Below, one piece after another: positions 26,618 to 35,119 of a stretch of DNA of 64,000 bases (its first letter is position 1; every line of letters starts with the position of its first letter). The notes under the pieces are model-generated. The model saw only the letters and a program-made list of their open reading frames with translations, was not told where the DNA came from and did no database searches. The stretch lies in the NCBI RefSeq assembly GCF_022811645.1, contig NZ_CP094534.1:2976001-3040000 (forward strand). The letters run 5' to 3'. Origin of the DNA: Hymenobacter monticola (GTDB lineage: Bacteria > Bacteroidota > Bacteroidia > Cytophagales > Hymenobacteraceae). The position numbers were made by a program, and so were the translations under genes.

Positions 26618-27502
26618 ATGAAAACACCTTCACTCAAATTGCGCGGCCTCCTGCTGCTCATTCTTCTCTCAACTACTGTTGCCAGCCAGGCGCACGGTGG
26701 CCGACATCCGCACGAAGGCCGCCCCGGTGGCCGCGAGGTAAAAGCCTATGTCGAGGCCAGCGTGCTGCCCGTGCTACGCCAGCAGCGCCAGAAACTGGAG
26801 GCACAGCTCGCTGCCGATGACCGGGCCCAACTGGCCACCTACCGCGCCCAGCTGCAGGCGCTGAAGGAAAAAGGCCAGGTCCTGCGCCAAAGCCTCCTGT
26901 CTGCCGATGCTCCGCAGGGCCGGTTCCCAGAAATGACGGATGCGCAACGCAACCAGTTCTACTTGCTACACCGGGAAACGCGCGCCATCATGACCAACGT
27001 GGCCCAAATGGCCCAGAAATACGAGGCCAACATCACTAAACTGACCGAGGAGGTGCAGCCGCAAAGGGAAAAGTGGACGGCTGATATGAAAGCCATTGTG
27101 ACGAAAAACGCCACGCCCGAGCAGCGAGAGCATCTGGCGAAGTTCGCCGGCCACATGCACGGCTTTGGCGAGATGCACCGCTTCTTCCGCCCCGTGCAGT
27201 TTCTGCTGATGGAGCCCGCCGCAGTAGAGAAAGCCGAGCGCACCCTGGTAGCCACCAGCTTTTACCCCAACCCCACCACAGCCACCAGCCAACTCGAATA
27301 CGAGATGAAGAAGGCCGGCCCTGTGACCGTCAACCTGCTCGATAAGAACGGCAACCAGCTCCGCACTCTCCTAAACGAGCGCAACGCCGAAAAAGGCCCT
27401 CACACCCAGCAACTCAATTTGAGCGACCTGCCCGCCGACACTTACTACTATCAGATTGTCACCAACGGCGCCAAGGAGACCAAGCGCTTTGTGAAGGAAT
27501 AA
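26618..27502 (+). CDS. Secreted coiled-coil protein with T9SS sorting domain
   Basis: The likely 294-residue product (ATG at 26618) has a signal peptide (LRGLLLLILLSTTVASQAHG) and a His/Gly/Arg-rich mature start. Residues about 35-200 are strongly helical with many Gln, Lys and Glu, resembling Spy/CpxP-type periplasmic helical proteins only in general character. The C-terminal 85 residues form a T9SS type A tail: FYPNPTTATSQLEY, then LLDKNGNQLRTL and YYYQIVTNGAKETKRFVKE. Export to the cell surface by T9SS is therefore likely; its partner or substrate is unknown. An upstream ATG at 26582 exists but weakens the signal peptide. Confidence 0.75.
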   Translation: MKTPSLKLRGLLLLILLSTTVASQAHGGRHPHEGRPGGREVKAYVEASVLPVLRQQRQKLEAQLAADDRAQLATYRAQLQALKEKGQVLRQSLLSADAPQGRFPEMTDAQRNQFYLLHRETRAIMTNVAQMAQKYEANITKLTEEVQPQREKWTADMKAIVTKNATPEQREHLAKFAGHMHGFGEMHRFFRPVQFLLMEPAAVEKAERTLVATSFYPNPTTATSQLEYEMKKAGPVTVNLLDKNGNQLRTLLNERNAEKGPHTQQLNLSDLPADTYYYQIVTNGAKETKRFVKE

Positions 27503-27506
27503 CGGC

Positions 27507-27620
27507 TGTCATTGCGAGGCGAAGCCAAGGCAACCAAAAGTCAGCACAGCTAATCCGTTCTGTCAAAACCAGACACGCTCTTTTACCATAAAGCCCCGGC
27601 ACTGCGCAGTGCCGGGGCTC
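27507..27620. repeat. Second copy of the 'GTCATTGCGAG' plus terminator module
   Basis: TGTCATTGCGAGG at 27507 and AAGCCCCGGCACTGCG at 27591 match the module at 9810-9980 in the same order. The inverted right arm is decayed here. It lies directly after the stop of the secreted coiled-coil gene. Confidence 0.65.
27592..27619 (+). terminator. Strong GC hairpin terminator
   Basis: AGCCCCGGCAC (27592-27602) pairs perfectly with GTGCCGGGGCT (27609-27619) around TGCGCA. A- and T-rich flanks allow it to serve both the plus-strand gene ending at 27502 and the minus-strand gene ending at 27665. Confidence 0.78.
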
Positions 27621-27664
27621 TTTGTTGTTTACCAAGTAAGAGTCAGTTGGCTCCATTGCCTTCG

Positions 27665-28543
27665 TTATTCTCCATGCGCCTCCAGCTGCTTCGCCCCGAA
27701 AAGCGTAGCCCCCGCGCTGGCCACCACAATGAAGCCTACCGCCAGCCATTGGCCTGGCGTAAGCCGCTCGCCCAGCAGCAGCCAGCCTGAGAGGGCTGCC
27801 GCCACCGGCTCCAGGCTCATCAAGATGCTGAAGGTGCGCGTGGGCAGCGTCTTCATGGCCTGCATTTCGAGCGAGAAGGGCAGCACGCTGGAAAACAAAG
27901 CCAACAACGCTCCCAGTAGAAACAGATGCGGCGTGAGCGCCAGCAGACTGCCGCCAGCCGTTCCGAAAGGCAGCACCAGCAACGCCGCAAATAGCATCCC
28001 CACCGCTACCGCCTCAGAGCCTGACAGTACGGCGGCCGTGCGCCGGCCCAGCACAATGTAAATAGCCCAGCAGCCGCCCGCTGCCAAGGCCAGGGCCATG
28101 CCCGCCAGGTCGAGGCCGGCGCCGCTCCAGGGGGCAATGAGGGCGATGCCGCCCGCCGCCAGCAGGGCCCACACCACGTCGGTCCACCGCCGCGAACCCG
28201 TCAGGGCCAGCCCCAGCGGCCCCACAAACTCCAGCGTGACGGCCAGCCCGAGCGGGATGCGCGCCAGGGCGCAGTAAAACAGAAAGTTCATGGCGCCCAG
28301 GGCCAGGCCGTAGGGCACCACCGCCCGCCACTGCGCCGCCCGCAGCTGCCCCAATCGGGGCCGCACCACGGCCAGCAGCACCAGCGCCGACAACCCGATG
28401 CGCATACTGGCCGTGCCCGCTGCGCCCAGCACCGGAAACAGCCCTTTGGCAATGGCAGCCCCGCCCTGCACGCTCACAATGGCCAGCAGCACCGCGGGCA
28501 CGGCCGGCACCGTGAAGCGGGGTGTGGAAGTGGTAGTCTGCAT
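27665..28543 (-). CDS. EamA/DMT-superfamily transporter
   Basis: The 292-residue protein has about ten hydrophobic helices in two repeats, with FYCALARIPLGLAVTLEFVGPL and PFSLEMQAMKTLPTRTFSIL as typical EamA blocks and a Glu-Pro (LEPV) in the penultimate helix region. Such carriers export metabolites or drugs through the inner membrane. Its ATG overlaps the stop of the upstream TolC gene (TAATG), so the two are translationally coupled and it is the last gene of the efflux operon 34566-27665. Its substrate cannot be told from sequence. Confidence 0.87.
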   Translation of the reverse strand: MQTTTSTPRFTVPAVPAVLLAIVSVQGGAAIAKGLFPVLGAAGTASMRIGLSALVLLAVVRPRLGQLRAAQWRAVVPYGLALGAMNFLFYCALARIPLGLAVTLEFVGPLGLALTGSRRWTDVVWALLAAGGIALIAPWSGAGLDLAGMALALAAGGCWAIYIVLGRRTAAVLSGSEAVAVGMLFAALLVLPFGTAGGSLLALTPHLFLLGALLALFSSVLPFSLEMQAMKTLPTRTFSILMSLEPVAAALSGWLLLGERLTPGQWLAVGFIVVASAGATLFGAKQLEAHGE

Positions 28544-29931
28544 TACTGAGGCCCTTGCACCAAGCCGCCGCTCAGCCGGCGCAACGCGGTTTCGGCCTGC
28601 TTGGCCGAGTAGCGTATGTCGAGCAGGCGCGTTTCGGCGGCGAGCTGGTTGCGCTGGGCCTCGCGCAGCGCCAGAGGCGTGAGCAGGCCCAGGCGGTAGC
28701 GTTCCAGGGCGATGTCCACGTTCTGGCGCGCCAGCTGGATGTTGGTTTCCTCCAGGTCGAGCAGCTGCAGGAAGTTCTGGTATTGGGCAAAGGCCGTGGC
28801 CGCGTCGGCATCGAGCTGCAAGTCGGTCTGGGCCAGGCTGAGCTTGCTTTGCTCCTCCACCACCCGCGCGTTTTGCTCTTGCCTCCGGAGGTTGAACCCG
28901 TTGAAAATGGGCACCGAAGCCACCAAGCCGTAATTCAGGCCCAGGGTTTGGCCTGTATTTGTAACCAGCTGATTGCCAAAGAAAGCAGCGCCATTGATGT
29001 TACGGTTGAAGCCGTAGCCCGTGGTGAGGCCCAGCTGCGGAAACCGCGACGCTGTGACGAGCTTGCGGTCGTAGTTGGCCACGTCCACGCCGAGGCGCGC
29101 CTGCATCAGGCGCGGGTTGTTGGCCTTGATGCCGGCAATGACGGCGTCTTCGCGCAGGTCGCGGGTCACGGTCAGGCTGTCGCTGGGCTCAAAATTGACG
29201 CGCGAGGCCCTGCCCAGCAGGTTGTTGAGGTTAATTTTGGCGGCGGCCAGCGTTTGCTGCTGTTGCAGCAGCAGGCTGCGGTCGGCGTTGTAGTCCACGC
29301 GGGCCGTCAGTACTTCCACCTTGGCACTCACGCCCACGTCCACCTGCGCCTGGGTCAGGTCGATGCGGGCCTGCCCGATTTCGAGGGCCTGTTCCAACGA
29401 CTTGATTTTGCCAGCGTTGCGCACCACGTCGTAGTACGCGTTGGTCACGGTTTCCACGGTCTCCTCAATGGTGGCGCGGGTGATTTCCCGCTGCTGGCCG
29501 CGCAGGGTTTTCAGCCGGTCGTAGGCAATGAACATGCCCAGCCCATCGAAAATCGTCCAGGTAGCGGCCACGTTGGTATTGAGCAGGTTGGACCGGGCGG
29601 CGTTGGCCGTGCTGGCCTCGGGCCGCGCCGACGACTGCTGCCGCACGTTGTTGATGTTGAAGGAGCGGGTCAGATTGCCGTTCACCACAGGCAGCTGGCC
29701 GGCATTGCCGCGCGTCACGTTGTTTTCCGCAATCTGTACGTCTTTTTGCGAAAGCAGAATGCCGTAGTTATGCTGCAGCGCCTCGGCAATGGCCTGCTGC
29801 AACGACAGCCCCGGCGCCGGGGCCACCGTGGCCGGCCGCGCCAGTTGGTTGGGCCGCGCCGCGGGCACCTGCTGCTGCGCCAGAGCGGCGAAGGGGAGGA
29901 GGGAAAAGAAAAGGAATGAAGGGAATTTCAT
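28543..29931 (-). CDS. TolC-family outer-membrane efflux channel
   Basis: The 462-residue protein has a signal peptide (FPSFLFFSLLPFAALAQQQ) and two homologous TolC halves with long helical repeats (SLQQAIAEALQHNYGILLS near residue 43, and VDIALERYRLGLLTPLALRE near the end). It should form the trimeric outer-membrane duct of the RND pump encoded upstream (30112-33219) with the adaptor at 33346. It ends by overlapping the EamA gene by one base. The 180-bp gap to the permease is nearly filled by an inverted repeat (29950-30113). Confidence 0.92.
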   Translation of the reverse strand: MKFPSFLFFSLLPFAALAQQQVPAARPNQLARPATVAPAPGLSLQQAIAEALQHNYGILLSQKDVQIAENNVTRGNAGQLPVVNGNLTRSFNINNVRQQSSARPEASTANAARSNLLNTNVAATWTIFDGLGMFIAYDRLKTLRGQQREITRATIEETVETVTNAYYDVVRNAGKIKSLEQALEIGQARIDLTQAQVDVGVSAKVEVLTARVDYNADRSLLLQQQQTLAAAKINLNNLLGRASRVNFEPSDSLTVTRDLREDAVIAGIKANNPRLMQARLGVDVANYDRKLVTASRFPQLGLTTGYGFNRNINGAAFFGNQLVTNTGQTLGLNYGLVASVPIFNGFNLRRQEQNARVVEEQSKLSLAQTDLQLDADAATAFAQYQNFLQLLDLEETNIQLARQNVDIALERYRLGLLTPLALREAQRNQLAAETRLLDIRYSAKQAETALRRLSGGLVQGPQ

Positions 29932-29949
29932 GAGAACAGTCAGAACATC

Positions 29950-30113
29950 AAACTCCCCTCCTTACCAAGGAGGGGATGTTCGAGCCAACGGCTCGAACGG
30001 GGGTGGTTGTGGGCGTCTGAATAGTTGAATCAAGTGCGCCAACTGTTCAACGCCCACAACCACCCCAGCTGCCGCTTCGCGCCAGCGTCCCCTCCTTGGT
30101 AAGGAGGGGAGTT
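29950..30113. repeat. Long inverted repeat between RND permease and TolC genes
   Basis: AACTCCCCTCCTTACCAAGG at 29951 is complementary to CCTTGGTAAGGAGGGGAGTT ending at 30113. Inside, GGTGGTTGTGGGCG (about 30002-30015) pairs with CGCCCACAACCACC (about 30051-30064), and GTTCGAGCC-AAC-GGCTCGAAC forms a further small hairpin. The outer right arm overlaps the permease stop codon (30112-30114). Confidence 0.82.
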
Positions 30114-33100
30114 ATGCCGTTACCGCTTCCGGCTTGGCCGCGGCCTTCTTGGCCGAATGCTTTTTGGCCGTGGCGAAATACGAATACATCACCGGCACCA
30201 CAAACAGCGTGAGGCCCGTGGCAAACAGCAGGCCGCCCACCACGCCAATGCCCATCGCCCGGCGGCCCAGCGCGCCCGCGCCCTGCGCCATGGCAATGGG
30301 CAGGATGCCCAGCACGGCGCACAAGCTCGTCATCAAAATCGGCCGGAAACGGGCCGCCGAGCCCTCAATCAGGCCCGTCATATAATCGGCGCCTTTTTCC
30401 ACGCTTTGGTTGGCGAATTCGACAATGAGAATACCGTTCTTCGTCACCAGGCCCACCAGCATGATGATGCCGATTTGCGAGAACAGATTCATGGTCTGGT
30501 TGAAGTACCAGAGGCTGAACAACGCGCCCGAGAGGGCCAGCGGTACCGTCACCATGATGATGCCGGGGTCGCGGAAGCTCTCGAACTGCGCGGCCAGAAT
30601 GAGGTAGATGAGCACCAGGGCCAAACCGAAGGCAAAGAGCACCGAGGAGGAGCTTTCGGCAAAGTCGCGCGACTGGCCGGTAAGGGCCGTCGAGAAAGAG
30701 TCGTCGAGCTGCTTGTCGGCAATGGCCTGCATGGCGGCGATGCCTTCGCCCAGCGTCTTGCCTTTGGCCAGCGAGGCCGAGAACGTGGCTGCGTTGTAGC
30801 GGTTGAAGCGGTAAAGCTGCGGCGGCGTGCTTTTCTCCACCAGCGTAATCACGTTGTCGAGCTGCACGAGCTTGCCGGTGCGGCTTTTCACGTTCAGCGT
30901 GCGCACGTCGAGCGGCTGGTTGCGGTTTTCGCGCGCTACCTGGCCGATAATCTGGTACTGCTTGCCGTTGCGGATGAAGTAGCCGTAGCGCTGCCCGCTG
31001 AGGCCGGCCTGCAAGGTTTGCGAGATGTCCTGCACACTCACGCCCAGAGTCTGGGCCTTTTCGCGGTCAATCACCACGCGCAGCTCGGGCTTGTTGAACT
31101 TGAGGTTCACATCCACAAAGCTGAAAGTTTTGTCGGCCAGTGCGGCTTCCAGAAACTTGGGCACGGCGGCCGTCAGCTTCTCAAAGTCCTGGGTTTGCAC
31201 CACGAAGCCCACCGGCAGGCTACCGCCCCGGCCGCCCCCGCCCCCTGAGCTAATGCTCTGGTCCTGAGACACCGACACCCGAGCGCCGGTGTATTTCTTC
31301 ACCGTGGCCGTCAGAATATCGGCCAACTGCTGCTGCGAGTGCGGGCGCTCCTCGGGGTCCTTGAGCAACACGCGGGCAATGGCCGAGTTGGCCGCGCCGC
31401 CGCTGCTGCCGCCGCCCGGCGAGGTCACGGTCAGGATGTTGTCGGCGTCCTGCTTCGAGCTGTCAGTCAACACAGCGGTCAACGTCTTCATGTAGTCGTC
31501 CATGTATTCGAATGACGCGCCTTCCGGCGCCGTGGCGTTGATGCTGAGGCGGTTGCGGTCTTCCACCGGGGCCAGTTCGGAGGGCAGGGTTTTCATGAAA
31601 AACCAGATGCCTACGCCCGTCAGGGCCACCAAACCCCAGGCCATCCAGCGACGGTCGAGGAAAGAAACCAGCGCGTTGCGGTAGCCGTTGGTGAGGCTTT
31701 GGAAGAAGGGTTCGGTCTTGCGGTACAGCCAGTTGTGCTCGCCGCCCGATTTCAGCAGCTTCGAGCACATCATGGGCGTGAGCGTGAGCGACACGAAGGC
31801 TGAAATCAGCACCGAGCCGGCCAGCACAATGCCGAACTCCCGGAACAGCTTGCCCGTGATGCCCGACAAAAACACCACCGGCAAGAACACCGCCGCCAGC
31901 ACAATGGTGGTCGAAATCACGGCCATCAGAATTTCTTCCGAGCCGTTCTTAGCCGCTTCGAGCGGGCTTTCTCCTTCCTCGATGCGGCTGTAGATATTCT
32001 CCAGCACCACAATGGCGTCGTCTACCACCAGGCTGATGGCCAGTACGATGGCCAGCAAGGTCAGCACGTTGATGGTGAAGCCCATCAAGTCCATCACGAA
32101 GAAAATGCCGATGAGCGACACCGGAATGGCCACCACCGGAATAATGGTGGAACGCCAGTCGCGCAGGAACAGGAAAATCACGACCACCACCAGCACAAAC
32201 GCCTCAATGATGGTGTCTTCCACCTCCGCAATCGAGGCCCGGATAAACACCGAGTTGTCAAAACCAGTGCTGACCTTCAAGTCCTTGGGCAAGTCGGTCT
32301 GGTATTGCTTCATCCGCTTGTTGAACTCGTCGGTGATGGCAATCTGGTTGGTGCCCGGCTGTGGAATGGCCATGATGCCCACCATCGGGATGCCGTTGCG
32401 GCGCAGGATGGTCTGGTCGTTTTCGGGGTACAACTCGGCGTAGCCCACGTCGCTCAGCCGCACCAGTGAGGTCGGGTCATTGCGGATAATCAGGTTGTTG
32501 AAGTCCTGCACCGTGGAGAGGCGGCCCATGGTGCGCAGCGAGAGCTGAGTGCTCTGTCCCTGCACGGCGCCGCTGGGCAGCTCCACGTTTTCGCGGGCCA
32601 GGGCCTGCTGCACGTCCACCGGCGACACGCCCAGCGCGGCCAGCTTCACCGGGTCGAGCCAGAGGCGCATGGAGTACTTACGCTCGCCCCAGACCCGGAT
32701 TTCGCTCACGCCGGGAATGGTTTGCAGGCGTTCCTTGAGCACGTTGTTGGCGTAGTCAGTCAGCTCCAGCAGGGTGCGCGAGGAGGAGCTTAGGTAGCTC
32801 AGGATGATGGGGGAGGAGTCGGCATTGGCCTTGCTCACGGTGGGCGGGTCCACGTCGCGCGGCAGGCGGCCCTGGGCGCTCGATACCTTGTCGCGCACGT
32901 CGTTGGCGGCCGCTTCCAGGTCCACACCAAGGTCAAATTCCACGGTGATGGTGCTGGCGCCGTCGCGGCTGGTACTCGACAGGTTGCGGATACCCGCAAT
33001 GCCGTTGATGCCTTCTTCCAGCGGCTCAGTTATCTGGCTCTGAATCACGTCGGCTGAGGCACCGGTGTAGCTGGTTTGCACCGTGATGATGGGCGGGTCG

Positions 33101-33219
33101 ACGCTCGGGTACTCGCGGATGGCAAGCGAGCGGAACCCGATGCCGCCAAAAATCACAATGAGCAAGCTCATCACAATGGCGAGCACCGGCCGGTTGATGC
33201 TGACGGAGGAAAGGCTCAT
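30112..33219 (-). CDS. RND multidrug efflux permease (HAE-1/AcrB type)
   Basis: The 1035-residue protein starts MSLSSVSINRPVLAIVMSLL and has the size and twelve-helix plan of AcrB-like pumps. SLVVDDAIVVLENIYSRIEE in helix 4 supplies the paired Asp residues of the proton relay, and FGGIGFRSLAIREYPSVDPP and GTNQIAITDEFNKRM-type porter-domain blocks are typical of drug or dye pumps rather than metal pumps. It takes substrate from the periplasm or inner membrane and uses the proton gradient. It is flanked by its adaptor upstream and TolC channel downstream on the same strand; each gap contains a hairpin repeat. Confidence 0.95.
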   Translation of the reverse strand: MSLSSVSINRPVLAIVMSLLIVIFGGIGFRSLAIREYPSVDPPIITVQTSYTGASADVIQSQITEPLEEGINGIAGIRNLSSTSRDGASTITVEFDLGVDLEAAANDVRDKVSSAQGRLPRDVDPPTVSKANADSSPIILSYLSSSSRTLLELTDYANNVLKERLQTIPGVSEIRVWGERKYSMRLWLDPVKLAALGVSPVDVQQALARENVELPSGAVQGQSTQLSLRTMGRLSTVQDFNNLIIRNDPTSLVRLSDVGYAELYPENDQTILRRNGIPMVGIMAIPQPGTNQIAITDEFNKRMKQYQTDLPKDLKVSTGFDNSVFIRASIAEVEDTIIEAFVLVVVVIFLFLRDWRSTIIPVVAIPVSLIGIFFVMDLMGFTINVLTLLAIVLAISLVVDDAIVVLENIYSRIEEGESPLEAAKNGSEEILMAVISTTIVLAAVFLPVVFLSGITGKLFREFGIVLAGSVLISAFVSLTLTPMMCSKLLKSGGEHNWLYRKTEPFFQSLTNGYRNALVSFLDRRWMAWGLVALTGVGIWFFMKTLPSELAPVEDRNRLSINATAPEGASFEYMDDYMKTLTAVLTDSSKQDADNILTVTSPGGGSSGGAANSAIARVLLKDPEERPHSQQQLADILTATVKKYTGARVSVSQDQSISSGGGGGRGGSLPVGFVVQTQDFEKLTAAVPKFLEAALADKTFSFVDVNLKFNKPELRVVIDREKAQTLGVSVQDISQTLQAGLSGQRYGYFIRNGKQYQIIGQVARENRNQPLDVRTLNVKSRTGKLVQLDNVITLVEKSTPPQLYRFNRYNAATFSASLAKGKTLGEGIAAMQAIADKQLDDSFSTALTGQSRDFAESSSSVLFAFGLALVLIYLILAAQFESFRDPGIIMVTVPLALSGALFSLWYFNQTMNLFSQIGIIMLVGLVTKNGILIVEFANQSVEKGADYMTGLIEGSAARFRPILMTSLCAVLGILPIAMAQGAGALGRRAMGIGVVGGLLFATGLTLFVVPVMYSYFATAKKHSAKKAAAKPEAVTA

Positions 33220-33250
33220 GTTTTAGTTTATTCTATAGCTGATTGCCGCC

Positions 33251-33337
33251 TGTCATCCTGAGCGTAGCGAAGGACCTTATCACGATTGGACAAATCGTTC
33301 GCCAGTGATAAGGTCCTTCGCTACGCTCAGGATGACA
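33251..33337. repeat. 87-bp interspersed hairpin, family 'TGTCATCCTGAGCG'
   Basis: TGTCATCCTGAGCGTAGCGA (from 33251) pairs with TCGCTACGCTCAGGATGACA ending at 33337; the arms are about 32 bp long with a short loop. A second copy of the same length lies at 43939-44025. Here it separates the adaptor from the permease of one operon. Confidence 0.88.
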
Positions 33338-33345
33338 GATTTATC

Positions 33346-34566
33346 TTATTTCTGAATACTCACCCGGTCACCGGCCTTCACCTGCAAAATCCCGGTGCGA
33401 ATAATCGTGTCGCCCACGGCCAAGCCCTTGGTAATCTGAATCACCTTATCCGAGCGCACGCCGATGTTGACGGGCTGAACTTTGGCCTTGCCGTTTTTCA
33501 CCGTGAACACCGTGTAGCCGCTGGCTACCGGCACCACGGCCTCGGTCGGAATTTGCAGAGCCTCATTGGTTTCGCCCAGTTCCAGGTTCACCTTCACGAA
33601 GCCGCCGGGGCGCAGCTCGCTGTTTTTGTTGGCATAAATGGCTCGCACCGGCAGCGTGCGCGACACCGGGTCAATCTGCGGGTTGATGGCGTAGACTTTG
33701 GCCTCGATTTGCTTGGCGCTGGCCTCGTCGGTCACCTTCACCGGGTCGCCCACCCGCACGGCTTGGGCAAAGCGGCTCGGTACGTTGAAATCAATCTTCA
33801 CCGGCGACACCCGCGAGAGCGTGGTGATGGCCGTGCCCGGCGACACATACGCGCCAATTGACGTGTTGCGCAGCCCCAGAATGCCGTCGAACGGGGCCCG
33901 CACGTAGGCTTTCTGCAAGGTCACGCGCAGGGCAGCCAGGTCGGCTTGGGCCGTGAGCAGGGCATTCTGCGACTGCTCATATTCCTGCCGGCTGATGTAT
34001 TCCTTGGCCAGCAGCGTGCGCTGGCGGGCCTCCTGGTCGCGGTAGAGCTTGATGTTGTACTCCTGTTTTTGTAGCTGCGCCTGCACGTCGGCCGCGTTGA
34101 TGGTGAACAGCAGCTGGCCCTTGCGCACCGGCTTGCCCTCCTGAATGTTGAGGCTGGTGATTTTGCCCGAAATCTCGCTCTGAATGGTGACCGACTCGTC
34201 GGCGATGATAGAGCCGGTGGAGGCCACTTCGTCGGAAAGCTTGGTGGCAGCCACCACATACACCTGCACGGGCACCTTGGCGCCGGGCCCGCCTGCGCCG
34301 CCGGGACCACCCTTGCCGCCCTTGCCACCGCCGGCCGCGCCGCCTTTGCCACCGCCTTTCTCACCGGCCGTAGGGCTGGGGAAGTATTTCATCTTGGCCC
34401 AGGCCATGCCGCCGATAACCAGGGCCGCCAGCAGCCAGCCTATCCAGCCACGCTTGCCCTCAGGGGGCGTTTCCGGAGTAGGAGCAGGAGGCGGGGCGGC
34501 GGTAGGAGCCGGGGTAGTTGTGGTGTCCCAGGTTTTGGCGGGAGCGGTGGGCGTTTCTAAGGACAT
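33346..34566 (-). CDS. RND periplasmic adaptor subunit with Gly/Lys-rich linker
   Basis: The 406-residue protein has a Pro/Thr-rich cytoplasmic N-terminus, a transmembrane helix (WIGWLLAALVIGGMAWAK, about 41-58), then an unusual Gly/Lys repeat tract (about 68-97). The adaptor body follows: first lipoyl half, a hairpin (EYNIKLYRDQEARQRTLLAKE), second lipoyl half (VRAPFDGILGLRNTSIGAYV, about 218-237), beta-barrel (VGDPVKVTDE) and membrane-proximal domain. It is the first gene of the operon adaptor-permease-TolC-EamA. It is anchored by a helix rather than a lipid, unlike the metal-efflux adaptor at 1465. Confidence 0.92.
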   Translation of the reverse strand: MSLETPTAPAKTWDTTTTPAPTAAPPPAPTPETPPEGKRGWIGWLLAALVIGGMAWAKMKYFPSPTAGEKGGGKGGAAGGGKGGKGGPGGAGGPGAKVPVQVYVVAATKLSDEVASTGSIIADESVTIQSEISGKITSLNIQEGKPVRKGQLLFTINAADVQAQLQKQEYNIKLYRDQEARQRTLLAKEYISRQEYEQSQNALLTAQADLAALRVTLQKAYVRAPFDGILGLRNTSIGAYVSPGTAITTLSRVSPVKIDFNVPSRFAQAVRVGDPVKVTDEASAKQIEAKVYAINPQIDPVSRTLPVRAIYANKNSELRPGGFVKVNLELGETNEALQIPTEAVVPVASGYTVFTVKNGKAKVQPVNIGVRSDKVIQITKGLAVGDTIIRTGILQVKAGDRVSIQK

Positions 34567-34765
34567 AGCGGCGAAAACACGCGAGCGGCGGAGGAATGGA
34601 AGCCCTTACTAAAGAAGGAAATGCTTATACGGCAACGGACGCCCGGCAGGCAGACTACCGGACAATCCGAGCATACATAGTGCAAATTTCGGCCGCAGAG
34701 TTGCGCCACTGCCCGATAAATAGACGTAGAACGGCATCACCCTGACCAAGACTACCTTCGCCCCG

Positions 34766-35116
34766 ATGAAGCCTGACGCCCCCGCTGAGCCCCGCAATTT
34801 CTTTCAGGACGTGCACGAGGTGGTGCGCCTCGTGCCGCCGGGCCGCGTCACCAGCTACGGTGCCATTGCCCACTACCTGGGCGCCCGCCACGGCGCCCGC
34901 ACCGTGGGCTACGCTATGATGGCCGCCCATACCGCCGACCAGTACGTGCCCGCCCACCGCGTGCTCAACCGCTTGGGCCACCTCACCGGCCGCCTGCACT
35001 ACGCTACCCCCTTCGCCATGCAGGAAGCCCTCGAAGCCGAAGGCATTCGGGTGGAGGAAGACCGGGTGGTCGATTTCGCTAAGCTGTTCTGGGACCCCAG
35101 CGTGGAGCTGGCGTAG
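34766..35116 (+). CDS. Alkyltransferase-like protein (MGMT-fold, reactive Cys replaced by Ala)
   Basis: The 116-residue protein consists only of the DNA-binding domain of O6-alkylguanine-DNA alkyltransferases. VPPGRVTSYGAIA (residues 23-35) and RTVGYAMM are conserved. In the active-site motif the usual PCHRV is PAHRV (Ala63), so methyl transfer to Cys is impossible. Alkyltransferase-like proteins with Trp or Ala at this site bind alkylated guanine, flip it out and recruit nucleotide excision repair. Length fits such proteins. It is a single gene, with its end only 3 bp from the convergent gene ending at 35120. Confidence 0.9.
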   Translation: MKPDAPAEPRNFFQDVHEVVRLVPPGRVTSYGAIAHYLGARHGARTVGYAMMAAHTADQYVPAHRVLNRLGHLTGRLHYATPFAMQEALEAEGIRVEEDRVVDFAKLFWDPSVELA

Positions 35117-35119
35117 CGG

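Noticed and set aside
28555..29919. 454-residue plus-strand frame over the TolC gene
   Set aside because: Opposite to a well-supported TolC protein with signal peptide; composition is that of a complement strand.
33251..33337. Insertion sequence ends
   Set aside because: There is no transposase gene between or near the inverted arms and the whole unit is only 87 bp; it is reported as a non-autonomous hairpin repeat instead.
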